Below, in pieces: positions 10,124 to 18,768 of a stretch of 34,300 bases of DNA. The notes beneath the pieces are model-generated. The model was not told the DNA's origin. It searched no databases and was given only the letters and a program-made list of their open reading frames with translations. A program made the position numbers and the translations under genes. Origin of the DNA: an uncultured Pigmentiphaga sp. (GTDB taxonomy: Bacteria > Pseudomonadota > Gammaproteobacteria > Burkholderiales > Burkholderiaceae_B); the NCBI GenBank assembly GCA_937891425.1, contig CALAGD010000096.1, positions 1 through 34,300 on the forward strand. Reading direction: 5' to 3'. Position 1 is the first letter of the stretch. Each line of letters opens with the position of its first letter.

Positions 10124-11320
10124 ATGCGACCACTGGAACACATCCTGATTCTCGACCTCACCCACATGGTGTCCGGCCCGTACGGAGCCATGCTGCTGAC
10201 CGACCTCGGCGCCCGGACCATCAAGGTGGAACCTCCGGGCGGAGAAGCCACCCGTACCCTGCTGCGCGATGATCCCGACTTTTCACGTGACGGCATGGGT
10301 GCCTACTTCCTGACACTCAATCGCGGCAAGAAGAGCGTGTGCATCGATCTCAAGCACAAGGATGGCCATGCGGTATTCCTCGAGCTCGTGCGCAAGGCTG
10401 ACGTGGTCATCGACAACTTCAGCGTGGGCGTGACCGAAAGGCTGGGCATCGACCACGAACGGCTGGCCGCAGTGAATCCCGGCATCATCACATGTTCCAT
10501 CACGGGCTTCGGACAGACCGGCCCGGAGCCTCACCGGCCGGCTTTCGACCAGGTGGTCCAGGCCATGGGCGGAGGCATGTCGATCACGGGCGAAGCAGGC
10601 GACCCACCCATGCGCTCGGGCATTCCGATCGGCGACCTGTGCGGCGGCCTGTTCGGCGCCCTGGGCGTGCTGGCTGCCCTGCAGGCGCGTGCGGTCTCCG
10701 GCAAAGGACAGCACATCGACATCTCGATGCTCGACGCGCAGATCTCGCTGCTGAATTACATGGCAACCATGTACCTCATGTCGGGCAAGATGCCCGAGCG
10801 CGTGGGCAACGGGCATTTCGTGCATGTGCCCTACAACTGCTACCCCACGCAGGACGGCCACATCATCATCGCGTGCATCGGCGACAGTTTCTACCAGCGA
10901 GTGGTGGACGTGTTCGACGATCCTGAACTGCGCGACCCGGCGTACCGCACACAACCGGGGCGTTACGCCGCCAAGGCACGCATCGATGCCATCCTGACCC
11001 GTCATTTGCGAGGCAACACGACACGGTACTGGGTACAGCGGTTATCGGAAGCACGGGTTCCGTGCGGGCCAGTAAACGACTTTGCGCAGGCCCTGACCGA
11101 CCCTCAGGTACTCGCACGCAACATGATCGCAGAAGTCGAGCTGGAATCAGGGGAACATGTCCGCATGCCTGGCAACCCGATCAAACTGCATGCGGCCGAG
11201 TCCGCGTGCTTGGACCGTCCGCCGGCGCCCGGCGAACACACCGTACCGACCTTGCAGGACCTGCTGGGTTACGACGCCGAGCGTATCGCCCGTCTGCGGG
11301 CCGAGGGCGTCATCGCCTGA
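10124..11320 (+). CDS. family III CoA-transferase (CaiB/BaiF)
   Basis: A 398-residue enzyme that moves CoA between organic acids through an aspartyl-CoA anhydride. Features: LILDLTHMVSGPYGAMLLTDLGA and IKVEPPGG at the N-terminus, YFLTLNRGKKSVCIDLK, ADVVIDNFSVGVTERLGI, FGQTGP, FDQVVQAMGG, and IPIGDLCGG with the catalytic Asp at about residue 171. RPAFDQVVQ rather than GHDINY separates it from the AMACR-type gene at the left edge. ATG 10124 follows GAGAGG and lies about 20 bp downstream of the predicted sigma54 transcription start; the earlier in-frame ATG would not be transcribed. First gene of a three-gene operon with a TAXI-like protein and a Bug receptor. The substrate is unknown; neighbours point to a small di- or tricarboxylate. 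Confidence 0.93.
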   Translation: MRPLEHILILDLTHMVSGPYGAMLLTDLGARTIKVEPPGGEATRTLLRDDPDFSRDGMGAYFLTLNRGKKSVCIDLKHKDGHAVFLELVRKADVVIDNFSVGVTERLGIDHERLAAVNPGIITCSITGFGQTGPEPHRPAFDQVVQAMGGGMSITGEAGDPPMRSGIPIGDLCGGLFGALGVLAALQARAVSGKGQHIDISMLDAQISLLNYMATMYLMSGKMPERVGNGHFVHVPYNCYPTQDGHIIIACIGDSFYQRVVDVFDDPELRDPAYRTQPGRYAAKARIDAILTRHLRGNTTRYWVQRLSEARVPCGPVNDFAQALTDPQVLARNMIAEVELESGEHVRMPGNPIKLHAAESACLDRPPAPGEHTVPTLQDLLGYDAERIARLRAEGVIA

Positions 11321-11379
11321 AAGCGGCGTGCGCCGTGAGCGTCATGGGATGTCCGCCATACATACGTCAGGGAGGAGCA

Positions 11380-12345
11380 ATGACTGGCAACAAAGGGCCT
11401 CGAGTAGATCTCACCATGGTTGGCGACTGGGGTACAGCCAACTTTCATGCCATCCTGGGGTGGATCGCGGCGCACATGCGCTGGCGTTCCGCCCCCTTGT
11501 CGAAGTTCACCATTCGTACCGGCAGCGCCTACCGGGACGGGGTGGAAGCAGTCGGACGCGGAGACGCCGATCTGGCCATCACGACCCCCGCACACTTGGG
11601 CGTACGCTGGGCTGTGGAAGGGCGTCACTTCTACGCCGGCCGCGCTTTTCCCAACCTGCGTGTGCTGGCAGTGCTGCCGCAGGATGACCGTCTGACCTTC
11701 GCGGTGCGTGCCGACACGGGTATTACCTCGTTCGCGGAACTGCGCGAGCGTCGGTTTCCGCTGGTGATCGCGACCACACCACGCGACCCTGACAATCTGT
11801 GCAGCTACGTCATCGAGCTCATCCTGAAGGTGCATGGCATCACGCCCGAGGACATCGTGCGCTGGGGTGGCGGCTTCCTTGAGCACGAGAACCCGCGAGC
11901 GTGCATCCGCATGGCCATTCAGGGCGATGCCCAGGCGGTTTTCAATGAGGCCATCATGGTGTCGCAATGGCGCGAGCTGGTCGACAAGTACCCCATACGC
12001 TTCATTCCCATCGAGCCGGCAGCCATGGAGGTGCTGGTGAACGAGTATGGCGTGCGGCCCGCAGTGGTGGAAGCCGGGCGCCTGAACAACGACACCGACA
12101 TCCCCTGTCTGGACTGGTCGAACTGGGCCGTGTTCGTACGCGACGACATGCCGGAAGACCTTGCCTACCGGATCACCGCCGTCATGGTAGAAGAGCGCGC
12201 TGAATTCGAGGCACGCTTCCATCACATCCCCGTCACCCAAAGTCCGCTGACCTACCCGATAAGGCCGGAACGCATGCCGCTCGACGCCGGTGCCCCACTG
12301 CACCCGGGAGCCGAACGTTACTACCGCGAGCACGGTTACCTGTGA
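11380..12345 (+). CDS. TAXI/NMT1-like binding-fold protein lacking a signal peptide
   Basis: A 321-residue protein with ATG 11380 preceded by GGAGG. The pattern GDWGTANFHAILGWIAAHM ... IRTGSAYRDGVEAVGRGDADLAITTPA ... FAELRERRFPLVIATTPRDPDN resembles periplasmic binding-protein fold members of the TAXI/NMT1 type, in which an early 'G-T-x-A' loop and a 'GDADLA' element line the ligand cleft. Unlike normal TAXI receptors it has no N-terminal hydrophobic leader, and there is no better upstream start, so it should stay in the cytosol. It lies 59 bp after the CoA-transferase and 61 bp before the Bug receptor. It may be a cytosolic ligand sensor, chaperone or an enzyme using the fold. Family assignment is moderate; function is not known. 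Confidence 0.6.
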   Translation: MTGNKGPRVDLTMVGDWGTANFHAILGWIAAHMRWRSAPLSKFTIRTGSAYRDGVEAVGRGDADLAITTPAHLGVRWAVEGRHFYAGRAFPNLRVLAVLPQDDRLTFAVRADTGITSFAELRERRFPLVIATTPRDPDNLCSYVIELILKVHGITPEDIVRWGGGFLEHENPRACIRMAIQGDAQAVFNEAIMVSQWRELVDKYPIRFIPIEPAAMEVLVNEYGVRPAVVEAGRLNNDTDIPCLDWSNWAVFVRDDMPEDLAYRITAVMVEERAEFEARFHHIPVTQSPLTYPIRPERMPLDAGAPLHPGAERYYREHGYL

Positions 12346-12406
12346 CAAGGTGGTTCCGGCGCCTGTCCCATCCCAGTCCCATTACAAGAGCACAAGGAGA
12401 CACGAA

Positions 12407-13411
12407 ATGTACCTTCATGCAAGAAAACCGTGGTACACGAAGCTGGCCCGGAAGGCCGTGGCGCTGCTTTCCGTCGCGCTGTCCGTGACCATGGCGCCGC
12501 AGGCGTCGGCACAGGAGAACTATCCGGAACGGCTGGTACGCATCGTCGTTCCGTTCGGGGCCGGCAATTCCTACGACCATACGGTACGCTACATCGCGGA
12601 GCAGCTGCAGAAGCTGACCAGCCAGTCGTTCATCGTCGAGCCCAAACAGGGCGCTATTGGCAATATCGCCGCGGCACATGTGGCGCGCTCACCGGCTGAC
12701 GGCTATACGGTTTTCCTGGCTGCCAACTCCACGCATGCGGCCAACACCCACCTGTTCAAGGAGTTGCCCTTCGACCCGGTCGCCGACTTCGAGCCGGTGA
12801 CGACGCTGGTGAAAGTTCCGCAGGTTCTGGTGGTATCGCCTACGCTGGGAGTGAGCAGCGTGCAGGAGCTGATCGACCTGGTGAAGAAGAATCCCGGAAA
12901 GTACAACTACGGCAGTTCCAGTGCAACGGGGCGCGTGGCCGCCGAATCGTTCAATCAGATGGCGGGTCTGAACGCGGTGCACGTGGGCTACAAGACCACC
13001 GCACAGGCCGTCGTCGACCTGGCCAGCGGTCAGTTGCACTACATGTTTACCGATGCCGGCGCCGGCATCACTCACGCACGCAACGGCAAGGTGCAAGCCC
13101 TGGGCGTTACCTCCGGCAATCGGCTGGACGCTGCGGCGGACATTCCTGCGATCAAGGAGGCGGGACTGCCGGATTACGAGTTCGTTGCCTGGCTGGGTTT
13201 TGCGGTACCGGCAAACACCCCTGCCACGGTCGTGCAGAAGCTGTCCGACCTGACCAACCAGGTTCTGAAGATGCCCGAAACCGAGAAGTTTCTGGCAGAC
13301 CTGTACATTCAGACCTACCCTGGCAACCCCGAAAGCCTGCGGCAGCTGATCGCGTCCGACACGAAACGTTGGGGAGAGCTGATCAAGGCAGCCGGCATCG
13401 AGCCGCAATGA
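12407..13411 (+). CDS. tripartite tricarboxylate transporter receptor (Bug/TctC)
   Basis: A 334-residue periplasmic solute-binding protein. ATG 12407 has AAGGAGA 7 nt upstream. A basic start (HARKPWYTKLARK) and hydrophobic core end at QASAQ-E, a signal peptidase I site around residue 33. The Bug family marks are YPERLVRIVVPFGAGNSYDHTVRYIAEQL, VEPKQGAIGNIAAAHVARSPADGYT, FDPVADFEPVTTL, YGSSSATGRVAAESF, VGYKTTAQAVVDLASGQ and VQALGVTSGNR. Bugs normally capture carboxylates for TctAB permeases, but no tctA or tctB is in this window, so it is an orphan, as is common in Bordetella relatives. Last gene of the sigma54-driven operon. Confidence 0.93.
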   Translation: MYLHARKPWYTKLARKAVALLSVALSVTMAPQASAQENYPERLVRIVVPFGAGNSYDHTVRYIAEQLQKLTSQSFIVEPKQGAIGNIAAAHVARSPADGYTVFLAANSTHAANTHLFKELPFDPVADFEPVTTLVKVPQVLVVSPTLGVSSVQELIDLVKKNPGKYNYGSSSATGRVAAESFNQMAGLNAVHVGYKTTAQAVVDLASGQLHYMFTDAGAGITHARNGKVQALGVTSGNRLDAAADIPAIKEAGLPDYEFVAWLGFAVPANTPATVVQKLSDLTNQVLKMPETEKFLADLYIQTYPGNPESLRQLIASDTKRWGELIKAAGIEPQ

Positions 13412-13476
13412 CGGCGTCGCCTGCACGCGGTTGCGCGTGACATGGTATCCCATGCCACGAAGCCGCAACGGCGTCT

Positions 13477-13530
13477 GCCCATCGCATTGCCGATACCCCC
13501 GCCATTGCGCGCCCGCCGCAGGCGATGGGC
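13477..13530. terminator. inverted repeat in the Bug receptor/dsbD convergent gap
   Basis: GCCCATCGC at 13477-13485 and GCGATGGGC at 13522-13530 form a perfect 9-bp inverted repeat with a 36-nt loop. A small CATGG/CCATG hairpin lies at 13441-13454. The gap separates two convergent genes, so these may be termination or 3'-end protection structures, but there is no T-run. Confidence 0.35.
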
Positions 13531-13557
13531 GCATGCGTCCGTGGTGCAACAGGCGAC

Positions 13558-15657
13558 CTAGCTTCCAGCCAGCACGCTATCGAGCACCGTGCTGAAACGT
13601 CGCGCATTCTGGAAACCGATCACGCGGACGTCGGTGCGCTCGCGTCCGTCAGCGTCGAAGAAAATGATGCCAGGCGGGCCAAACAGGCGGAAGCGTTTCA
13701 GCAAGGCACGGTGCTCGGCGCTGTTGGCCGTTACGTCTGCCTGCACCAGCACCATCTGCGCCATGCGCCGGGCAACCTCCGGATCGCTGAAGGTGAAGCG
13801 CTCCATTTCCTTGCACGACACGCACCAGTCAGCATAGAAGTCAAGCATCACGGGGCGCCCCCGGGCCTGCCGGATGACAGCCTCCAGTTCTGCCAGGGAA
13901 CCGACCCTTGTGAACCCTGGTGGTGCCATGGGCCCGGACGCATTGAGGCGCGCCCCCTGGTTTGCGCGATCCAGAAACGTGCTGCCCGTGACAGGTGACG
14001 GCCCGGGCGAGTAAGTGCCGCCACCGTCGCCATTACCTGGATTCAGGGCGGGATCGGTCGTACCGGGAGACGCTGGCGCAGCCCCGGGCTGGAGAAACGC
14101 CCAGTGAGCCAGCGGCTGCAAGGGGTCGCGTCCGCCGCTGGCCAGTCCGACCGCCTCGATGACCCCGGCGATGACAAAAGCCCACCCGAGGCCCCTGGCA
14201 AAGCGGCGCCCGACGCCCGCGTCGGGTGGCATGCTGTCGAACGCATGCAACAGGCTGGCACAGAACAGGGCCAGCAGCGCCCACCCGGCCATCTGTACCC
14301 AGACGGGCAACACCGGTTGCAGCATCCACCAGGCTACCCCCAGCAGGAGCACGCCAAAAAACCGCTTCACGCCCTCCATCCAGGGCCCCGCTTTCGGCAG
14401 GAGAGCGCCTGCGGACAAACCGGCCAGCAGCAGGAGGACGCCCATGCCCCATGCCAGTGCGAACAGGGCTACCGCACCCACCCAGACGTCGCCCGTCTGC
14501 GAGATGTACAGCAGGGCACCTGCCAGGGGCGCTGCCACGCAGGGGCCCACGATAAGCGCTGAGATGGCTCCCATGCCGAAGGCGCCCGTGTAGCGCCCGC
14601 CGGGCAACCGGTTGGCCCAGGCGGCAAGGAGTGCCTGCGCACCTCCCGGCATCTGCAGGGTGAAGACGTCGAACATGGCCAGCGCCAGCATCACAAGCAG
14701 GAGGGCGAACGTAAACAGGATCCATGGGGTTTGCAGGGTTGCCGCCAGGCTGGCGCCGGTCAGTCCGGCGGCAACACCCGCCGCCGTATAGACCAGCGAC
14801 ATGCCCAGCACGTAAGCGACCGCCAGACCCAGGCCACGCAAGCGACGTTGCGGCACGGTCTGCGCGGCGGCATCGCCAACCAGGAGGGACGACAGAATCG
14901 GCACCATGGGCAGCACGCATGGCGTCAACGACAGCAGCATGCCCAACAGGAAGAACACCCCAGCCGTCTGCCACAGCGCCGCGCCCGCCAGGGCATCCGC
15001 CAGCCCGACGTCGTTTGCGCCGAACCACGTCGCCCACGAGCCGGAAGCAACCGCATCATCCGCGCCACCGATCGCAGCGACCTGCCAGCTGCCGTCAGCA
15101 GCAGCCTGCAGCGACACCCTCTGTGTCATGGGCGGATAGCACAGCCCGGCATCGGCGCAACCCTGGCTGGTGACCAGCACGGTCATCGCCCGCGCTGGAG
15201 GCTGGAGCGGCAGCCGCACCCGCACCGTGTCGCGATACGTCTCCAGGTTCTTCTCGAAGACCGGATCAAAGATGACGTTACCTGCCGGCAGTTCGGGGAA
15301 TCCGACATGCCCGGGCGGGTCGGATTCAAAGCCGAACTGCTCGCGGTACATGTAATAGCCCGGTGCGACCTGGTAGGTGAGCTCCAGGACATCGGGTTCG
15401 ATCACCTGCGCCGAAAGCGCGAACGCCTTCTCCGGCGGCAGGAAATCGCTTTCCGACAGGGCGAGTGCCGGTCGCACCCAGCTTGCCACCAGCAACACGA
15501 GCGCCAGCAACAGCCACGCAGCCCGCGCAACCGGGCGAGCTGCGGCGGTCGTGGACAACCTGGACACAGACAGGGACAAGGACGCGTGCCGCGGGTCGGA
15601 ACCGGTATGACGCGCCTGAGGCACTGACACGTTAGCCTGCCAGGATGAATGCACCAT
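13558..15657 (-). CDS. dsbD: thiol:disulfide interchange protein DsbD
   Basis: A 699-residue inner-membrane protein that carries electrons from cytosolic thioredoxin to periplasmic DsbC/DsbG and cytochrome c maturation. All three redox pairs are present: N-terminal periplasmic domain CADAGLC (Cys167 and Cys173), membrane domain LTPCVLPM and GPCVAAP, and C-terminal thioredoxin-like domain DWCVSCKEME. A leader-like segment spans about residues 44-67. The ~45 residues before it are polar and unusual, and the SD at ATG 15657 is weak, so the true start may be internal. A Gly/Pro/Ser-rich linker joins the membrane and thioredoxin domains. It lies 15 bp after cutA, the same order as in E. coli (cutA-dsbD). 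Confidence 0.95.
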   Translation of the reverse strand: MVHSSWQANVSVPQARHTGSDPRHASLSLSVSRLSTTAAARPVARAAWLLLALVLLVASWVRPALALSESDFLPPEKAFALSAQVIEPDVLELTYQVAPGYYMYREQFGFESDPPGHVGFPELPAGNVIFDPVFEKNLETYRDTVRVRLPLQPPARAMTVLVTSQGCADAGLCYPPMTQRVSLQAAADGSWQVAAIGGADDAVASGSWATWFGANDVGLADALAGAALWQTAGVFFLLGMLLSLTPCVLPMVPILSSLLVGDAAAQTVPQRRLRGLGLAVAYVLGMSLVYTAAGVAAGLTGASLAATLQTPWILFTFALLLVMLALAMFDVFTLQMPGGAQALLAAWANRLPGGRYTGAFGMGAISALIVGPCVAAPLAGALLYISQTGDVWVGAVALFALAWGMGVLLLLAGLSAGALLPKAGPWMEGVKRFFGVLLLGVAWWMLQPVLPVWVQMAGWALLALFCASLLHAFDSMPPDAGVGRRFARGLGWAFVIAGVIEAVGLASGGRDPLQPLAHWAFLQPGAAPASPGTTDPALNPGNGDGGGTYSPGPSPVTGSTFLDRANQGARLNASGPMAPPGFTRVGSLAELEAVIRQARGRPVMLDFYADWCVSCKEMERFTFSDPEVARRMAQMVLVQADVTANSAEHRALLKRFRLFGPPGIIFFDADGRERTDVRVIGFQNARRFSTVLDSVLAGS

Positions 15658-15672
15658 GGAACATTCCGCCGT

Positions 15673-16011
15673 TCAGGATGCTTCGAGAGGCTTGCCGCAT
15701 TCGGACCGTACCCAATCGAGGTAGGCCGGCAAGCCATCGGTGACGGGAACGACGATGATTTCAGGGACTTCGTAAGGATGCAGCCGCGTAATGGCCTGAA
15801 TCAAGGCTTCCCGCTGCTGCACCGTAGACTTGATCGTCAGCGGAAACTCCGGGTCGCCTTCGATCTTGCCTTTCCAACGGTACATCGACAGCATTTCTGT
15901 CCCAAGGTTCACGCAAGCCGCGAGTCCTTCCTCGAGCAGAACGTGCGCCAGCCGTTTTCCGAGCTGCAGATCAGGCAAGTTGGTGAATACCAGGATGACA
16001 TCAGAAGCCAT
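15673..16011 (-). CDS. cutA: divalent cation tolerance protein CutA
   Basis: A 112-residue trimeric ferredoxin-like-fold protein linked genetically to divalent cation tolerance; its exact biochemical role is unsettled. The family signature is clear: VFTNLPDLQLGKRLAHVLLEEGLAACVN, MYRWKGKIEGDPEFPLTIKST, and HPYEVPEIIVVPVTDGLPAYLDW. ATG 16011 is chosen over GTG 16017 because AGGGAG sits 5 nt before the ATG and would overlap the GTG. That SD overlaps the stop codon of the upstream permease gene, so translation is probably coupled. Confidence 0.95.
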   Translation of the reverse strand: MASDVILVFTNLPDLQLGKRLAHVLLEEGLAACVNLGTEMLSMYRWKGKIEGDPEFPLTIKSTVQQREALIQAITRLHPYEVPEIIVVPVTDGLPAYLDWVRSECGKPLEAS

Positions 16012-16020
16012 ATGCACTCC

Positions 16021-16803
16021 CTAACGTAACAGGCGTCGCCGCAGCAGGACGGCAGCCAGCCAGACGGCCAGTGCCCCGGTGACAAGCAGCTGCAGGACGG
16101 CCCAGCCCGCCCCCGGCGGCATCTCGCCGAGTACCAGTGGTCGTACCAGACCGATCGCCGGTGCCATGGGCAGCCACTGCACCGCGGCCGCCAGCGCGGC
16201 AGGCAACTGGTTCATGGGGAAGAACACCCCCGACAGGAACACCATGGGCGTGACGACCAGGGTGAAGTAGTACATGAAGAAGTCGTAGCCGCGCGCCAGC
16301 GACGTAATGACCAGCGCCATGGCGGAAAACGTGAGTCCCGCCACCGCCAGTACCAGTGGTATGAAAACGAGCGCAGGCGCCCGCGAGATGTTGAAGAGAT
16401 AGACGATGAACAGGATCGCGACACCGCTTTTCAGGGCCTTGAGCGTGGCCCACCAGACCTCCGCCCAGAGAATGTCGTCGAGCGACAGCGGCGTGTTGAG
16501 CATGCTTTCCCAAGTACGCTGCACCTGCAGGCGCGAGAACGCACTGTAGGTCGCCTCGAACGTGGCGCCGTACAGGGCGCCCATGCAGATCGAGCCCGCC
16601 GACAGGAATGTGATGTAAGGCACCCCCTCGACGGCCGGCAACAGCTTCCCCAGCCCGAACCCCAGCGCCAGAAGAACCACCATCGGATCGAGCACGTCGC
16701 CCAGGATGGTCGCCATGGCCATCTTGCGCCAGACCAGAAAATTGCGCCGCAGTACGGCCAGCGAGAGCCGTGTCGGGCGGGGCCAATGCCAGTTGCCCTG
16801 CAT
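16021..16803 (-). CDS. ABC-2 type permease, NodJ family
   Basis: A 260-residue inner-membrane permease with about six hydrophobic segments and the ABC-2/NodJ pattern: FLVWRKMAMATILGDVLDPMVVLLALGFGLG, GATFEATYSAFSRLQVQRTWESMLNTPLSLDDI, and MVFLSGVFFPMNQLP. In rhizobia NodIJ exports lipochitooligosaccharides. Homologues in non-nodulating betaproteobacteria are common and their cargo is unknown. The ATG at 16803 overlaps the upstream ATPase stop as TGATG and has GGAGGGT just before it, so the two proteins are translationally coupled. No nod genes are nearby. Confidence 0.92.
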   Translation of the reverse strand: MQGNWHWPRPTRLSLAVLRRNFLVWRKMAMATILGDVLDPMVVLLALGFGLGKLLPAVEGVPYITFLSAGSICMGALYGATFEATYSAFSRLQVQRTWESMLNTPLSLDDILWAEVWWATLKALKSGVAILFIVYLFNISRAPALVFIPLVLAVAGLTFSAMALVITSLARGYDFFMYYFTLVVTPMVFLSGVFFPMNQLPAALAAAVQWLPMAPAIGLVRPLVLGEMPPGAGWAVLQLLVTGALAVWLAAVLLRRRLLR

Positions 16804-17819
16804 CAACCCTCCTCACGCATGTCGCGCCCGGTCAGCCGCAGGAACAGATCTTCAAGATTGGCCGGCCGCTGCAGATAGCGCAGGCCCGGTGTGGCGTGCA
16901 GCTGGCTCACGACGGGGGCCGGGTCGTCCAGATAGCAGAAGACCGTTTCTCCGGCAACTTCCACGCGCCCCGGCAAGCACGCGCGGTTGGCGTGAAGCCA
17001 CGCCTCTGCCCCTTCACCATACACCTCGACCACGTAGGGCTCGAGATGCTGGGCAATCAGCTCGCGCGGCTCGCCTTCCGCCACCAGGCGCCCATGATCG
17101 ACCACACCGAGCCGTTCACACAGGCGCTCTGCTTCATCCATGAAGTGGGTGGTAAGCAGGATGGTCTTGCCACGGGCGAGCAGCGCACGCAAGCGCTCCC
17201 AGACGAGATGACGCGCCTGTGGATCCAGGCCGGTGGTAGGTTCGTCGAGCACGATCAGGTCGGGGTCGTTCACCAGTGCACGCGCCAGCGTAAGGCGCCG
17301 TTTCATCCCGCCCGACAGCTCGTTGATGCGCGCGCTCTTCTTGGGCGTGAGTGCAGCGAAGTCCAGCAGTTCAGGAATGCGCGCACGGATCTGCGCATCG
17401 GACAACCCGAAGTAACGCCCGAACACCAGCAGGTTTTCCTCGACCGTGAAGTCGGGGTCGAGTCCATCCATCTGGGGCACGACACCGATGTGCGCACGGG
17501 CTGCCTGCGCCTGGGTACGCATGTTGTAACCGAGCACATGAACCGACCCGCCGTCGATCGGCACGAGTCCGAGCAGGGCACGCAAGGTGGTGGTCTTGCC
17601 GGCGCCGTTGGGGCCAAGCAGGCCATAGCACTCGCCCGCGCGGATATGGAACGAGAGATTGTCGACCACGGTGCGCCCGCCGTACTGCTTGTGCAGCTGT
17701 CGCACGTCGACAGCGAGCGCCGCTTCCGGCGCAGCGTTCGCCTTCCCGTGTGGCGTGGCGGAGTTCATTACGGTTTCAGCGGCGGATGCCGCCACTACGG
17801 AGTCGCGGGAGATAGGCAT
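16803..17819 (-). CDS. ABC transporter ATP-binding protein, NodI family
   Basis: A 338-residue cytosolic ATPase that powers the NodJ-type permease encoded immediately downstream. Walker A is GPNGAGKTTT, the Q-loop is VPQMDGLDPDFTVEENLLVFGRYFGL (the DGLDPDFTVEENL stretch is typical of NodI), the signature is LSGGMKRRLTLARAL, Walker B is LIVLDEPTTGLDP, and the H-loop is LLTTHFMDEAERLCERL. The N-terminal ~35 residues are Ala/Ser-rich and unconserved. ATG 17819 and ATG 17768 are both possible starts, without strong SDs. A TACAAT box at 17826-17831 would put a transcript start close to ATG 17819, which leaves the start uncertain. Confidence 0.92.
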   Translation of the reverse strand: MPISRDSVVAASAAETVMNSATPHGKANAAPEAALAVDVRQLHKQYGGRTVVDNLSFHIRAGECYGLLGPNGAGKTTTLRALLGLVPIDGGSVHVLGYNMRTQAQAARAHIGVVPQMDGLDPDFTVEENLLVFGRYFGLSDAQIRARIPELLDFAALTPKKSARINELSGGMKRRLTLARALVNDPDLIVLDEPTTGLDPQARHLVWERLRALLARGKTILLTTHFMDEAERLCERLGVVDHGRLVAEGEPRELIAQHLEPYVVEVYGEGAEAWLHANRACLPGRVEVAGETVFCYLDDPAPVVSQLHATPGLRYLQRPANLEDLFLRLTGRDMREEG

Positions 17820-17894
17820 GGACCTATTGTATGCCGGCGCCATGCGGAAGAAAGCACGGCCGGCAGGCAAGGGGGCTTGCCAGGCCGAGCCCGG

Positions 17895-18578
17895 CTACGG
17901 AGCGCTGGGCGACTCCACCAGCGACTGCAACTCTACCAGGGTGAACCGCCCACCCGCTTTCCAGCCCCCGGTATCGATGTGGTAAACATTACCGAGCCTG
18001 ACCGGATCAGGTACGGTGGTGTGCCCGACCACCACAGCATCGATGCCTTGCACCCGTTTGTCGATGCCTTCGCTGACCCGCCGCCGAGCCCACAGGCATT
18101 CATTGCGCACGGCTCTGTCGACAAGCGCTGTTTCCAGCTCGGTCCATGCGCCCACAGGGCAGTCAGCGTGCACGATGCCGATCAGTCCGTGCGCCACCGG
18201 GACTTCCAGCGCGATGGGCATCTGCTCGAACGCAGCGGCGTACATGATCTGTTGCTCGGGGGGCATGTCGAGGAACCAGCCGCCGCCATTGAGACGGAAA
18301 GTGTCGGCATCCACCCGGCCTGTCCTGACGTACCGGATGGCGTAGTCTTCGTGGTTGCCACGGACCGCGAAGAACCATGGGCGAGCCAGCCAATCCAGGC
18401 TGGCCAGCGACTCCGGGCCGCGGTCGATGAGATCACCTACGCTGAACAGCCGATCACACTCGGGATCGAAGCCGACACCCGCCAGGACACCCTCCAGCGC
18501 GCTGAAATGGCCGTGAATATCGCCAACCACGAAATCACGCCCGGTACGGTTGGGCTGCACACGCCTGATGAGATCCAT
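17895..18578 (-). CDS. PPP-family serine/threonine (PrpA/PphA-like) phosphatase
   Basis: A 227-residue metallophosphatase with all PPP motifs: GDIHGHFSALE, GDLIDRGPESLASLDWL, RGNHEDYAIRY, a following HADCPVG and VVGHTTVPDP. The order, size and 'LNGGGWFLD' segment resemble E. coli PrpA/PphA, which dephosphorylate proteins, more than the larger ApaH that hydrolyses Ap4A, although this cannot be settled from motifs alone. ATG 18578 gives MDLIRRVQPN and fits the family length; an ATG at 18629 would add 17 unconserved residues. It lies between the ribosomal terminator and the nodI-type gene, 75 bp upstream of the latter, on the same strand. Confidence 0.88.
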   Translation of the reverse strand: MDLIRRVQPNRTGRDFVVGDIHGHFSALEGVLAGVGFDPECDRLFSVGDLIDRGPESLASLDWLARPWFFAVRGNHEDYAIRYVRTGRVDADTFRLNGGGWFLDMPPEQQIMYAAAFEQMPIALEVPVAHGLIGIVHADCPVGAWTELETALVDRAVRNECLWARRRVSEGIDKRVQGIDAVVVGHTTVPDPVRLGNVYHIDTGGWKAGGRFTLVELQSLVESPSAP

Positions 18579-18672
18579 GCTTCTTGCCTCTTGCGACTGC
18601 TGTGTGTCCGCGCCTCGCACGGCACCCATCGTGGAATAATACCCCTGCCATGCTGCACGCCAGCCAGCGGCT

Positions 18673-18711
18673 CAAAAAACAAAACCCCAGCCACACCACG
18701 GGCTGGGGTTT
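18673..18711 (-). terminator. intrinsic terminator after rplQ
   Basis: On the minus strand, AAACCCCAGCC pairs with GGCTGGGGTTT (11 bp, 8-nt loop) and is followed by TGTTTTTTGAG. This is a textbook Rho-independent terminator about 60 bp past the rplQ stop, ending the alpha operon before the phosphatase gene. Confidence 0.92.
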
Positions 18712-18768
18712 CGCGCGGGGGCTCAAGTTGTTGGGCCCCCGCAGCTGTTTCCGGTTGACTTGCCGAAC

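Noticed and set aside
17895..18578. Naming the phosphatase gene apaH
   Set aside because: Motifs are shared across PPP enzymes; size and the LNGGGWFLD segment look closer to PrpA/PphA, so no Ap4A hydrolase claim is made.
16770..18758. 662-codon plus-strand open frame opposite the NodIJ and phosphatase genes
   Set aside because: It lies wholly antisense to three genes with full conserved motifs and has no recognisable domain; in GC-rich DNA such antisense frames are expected.
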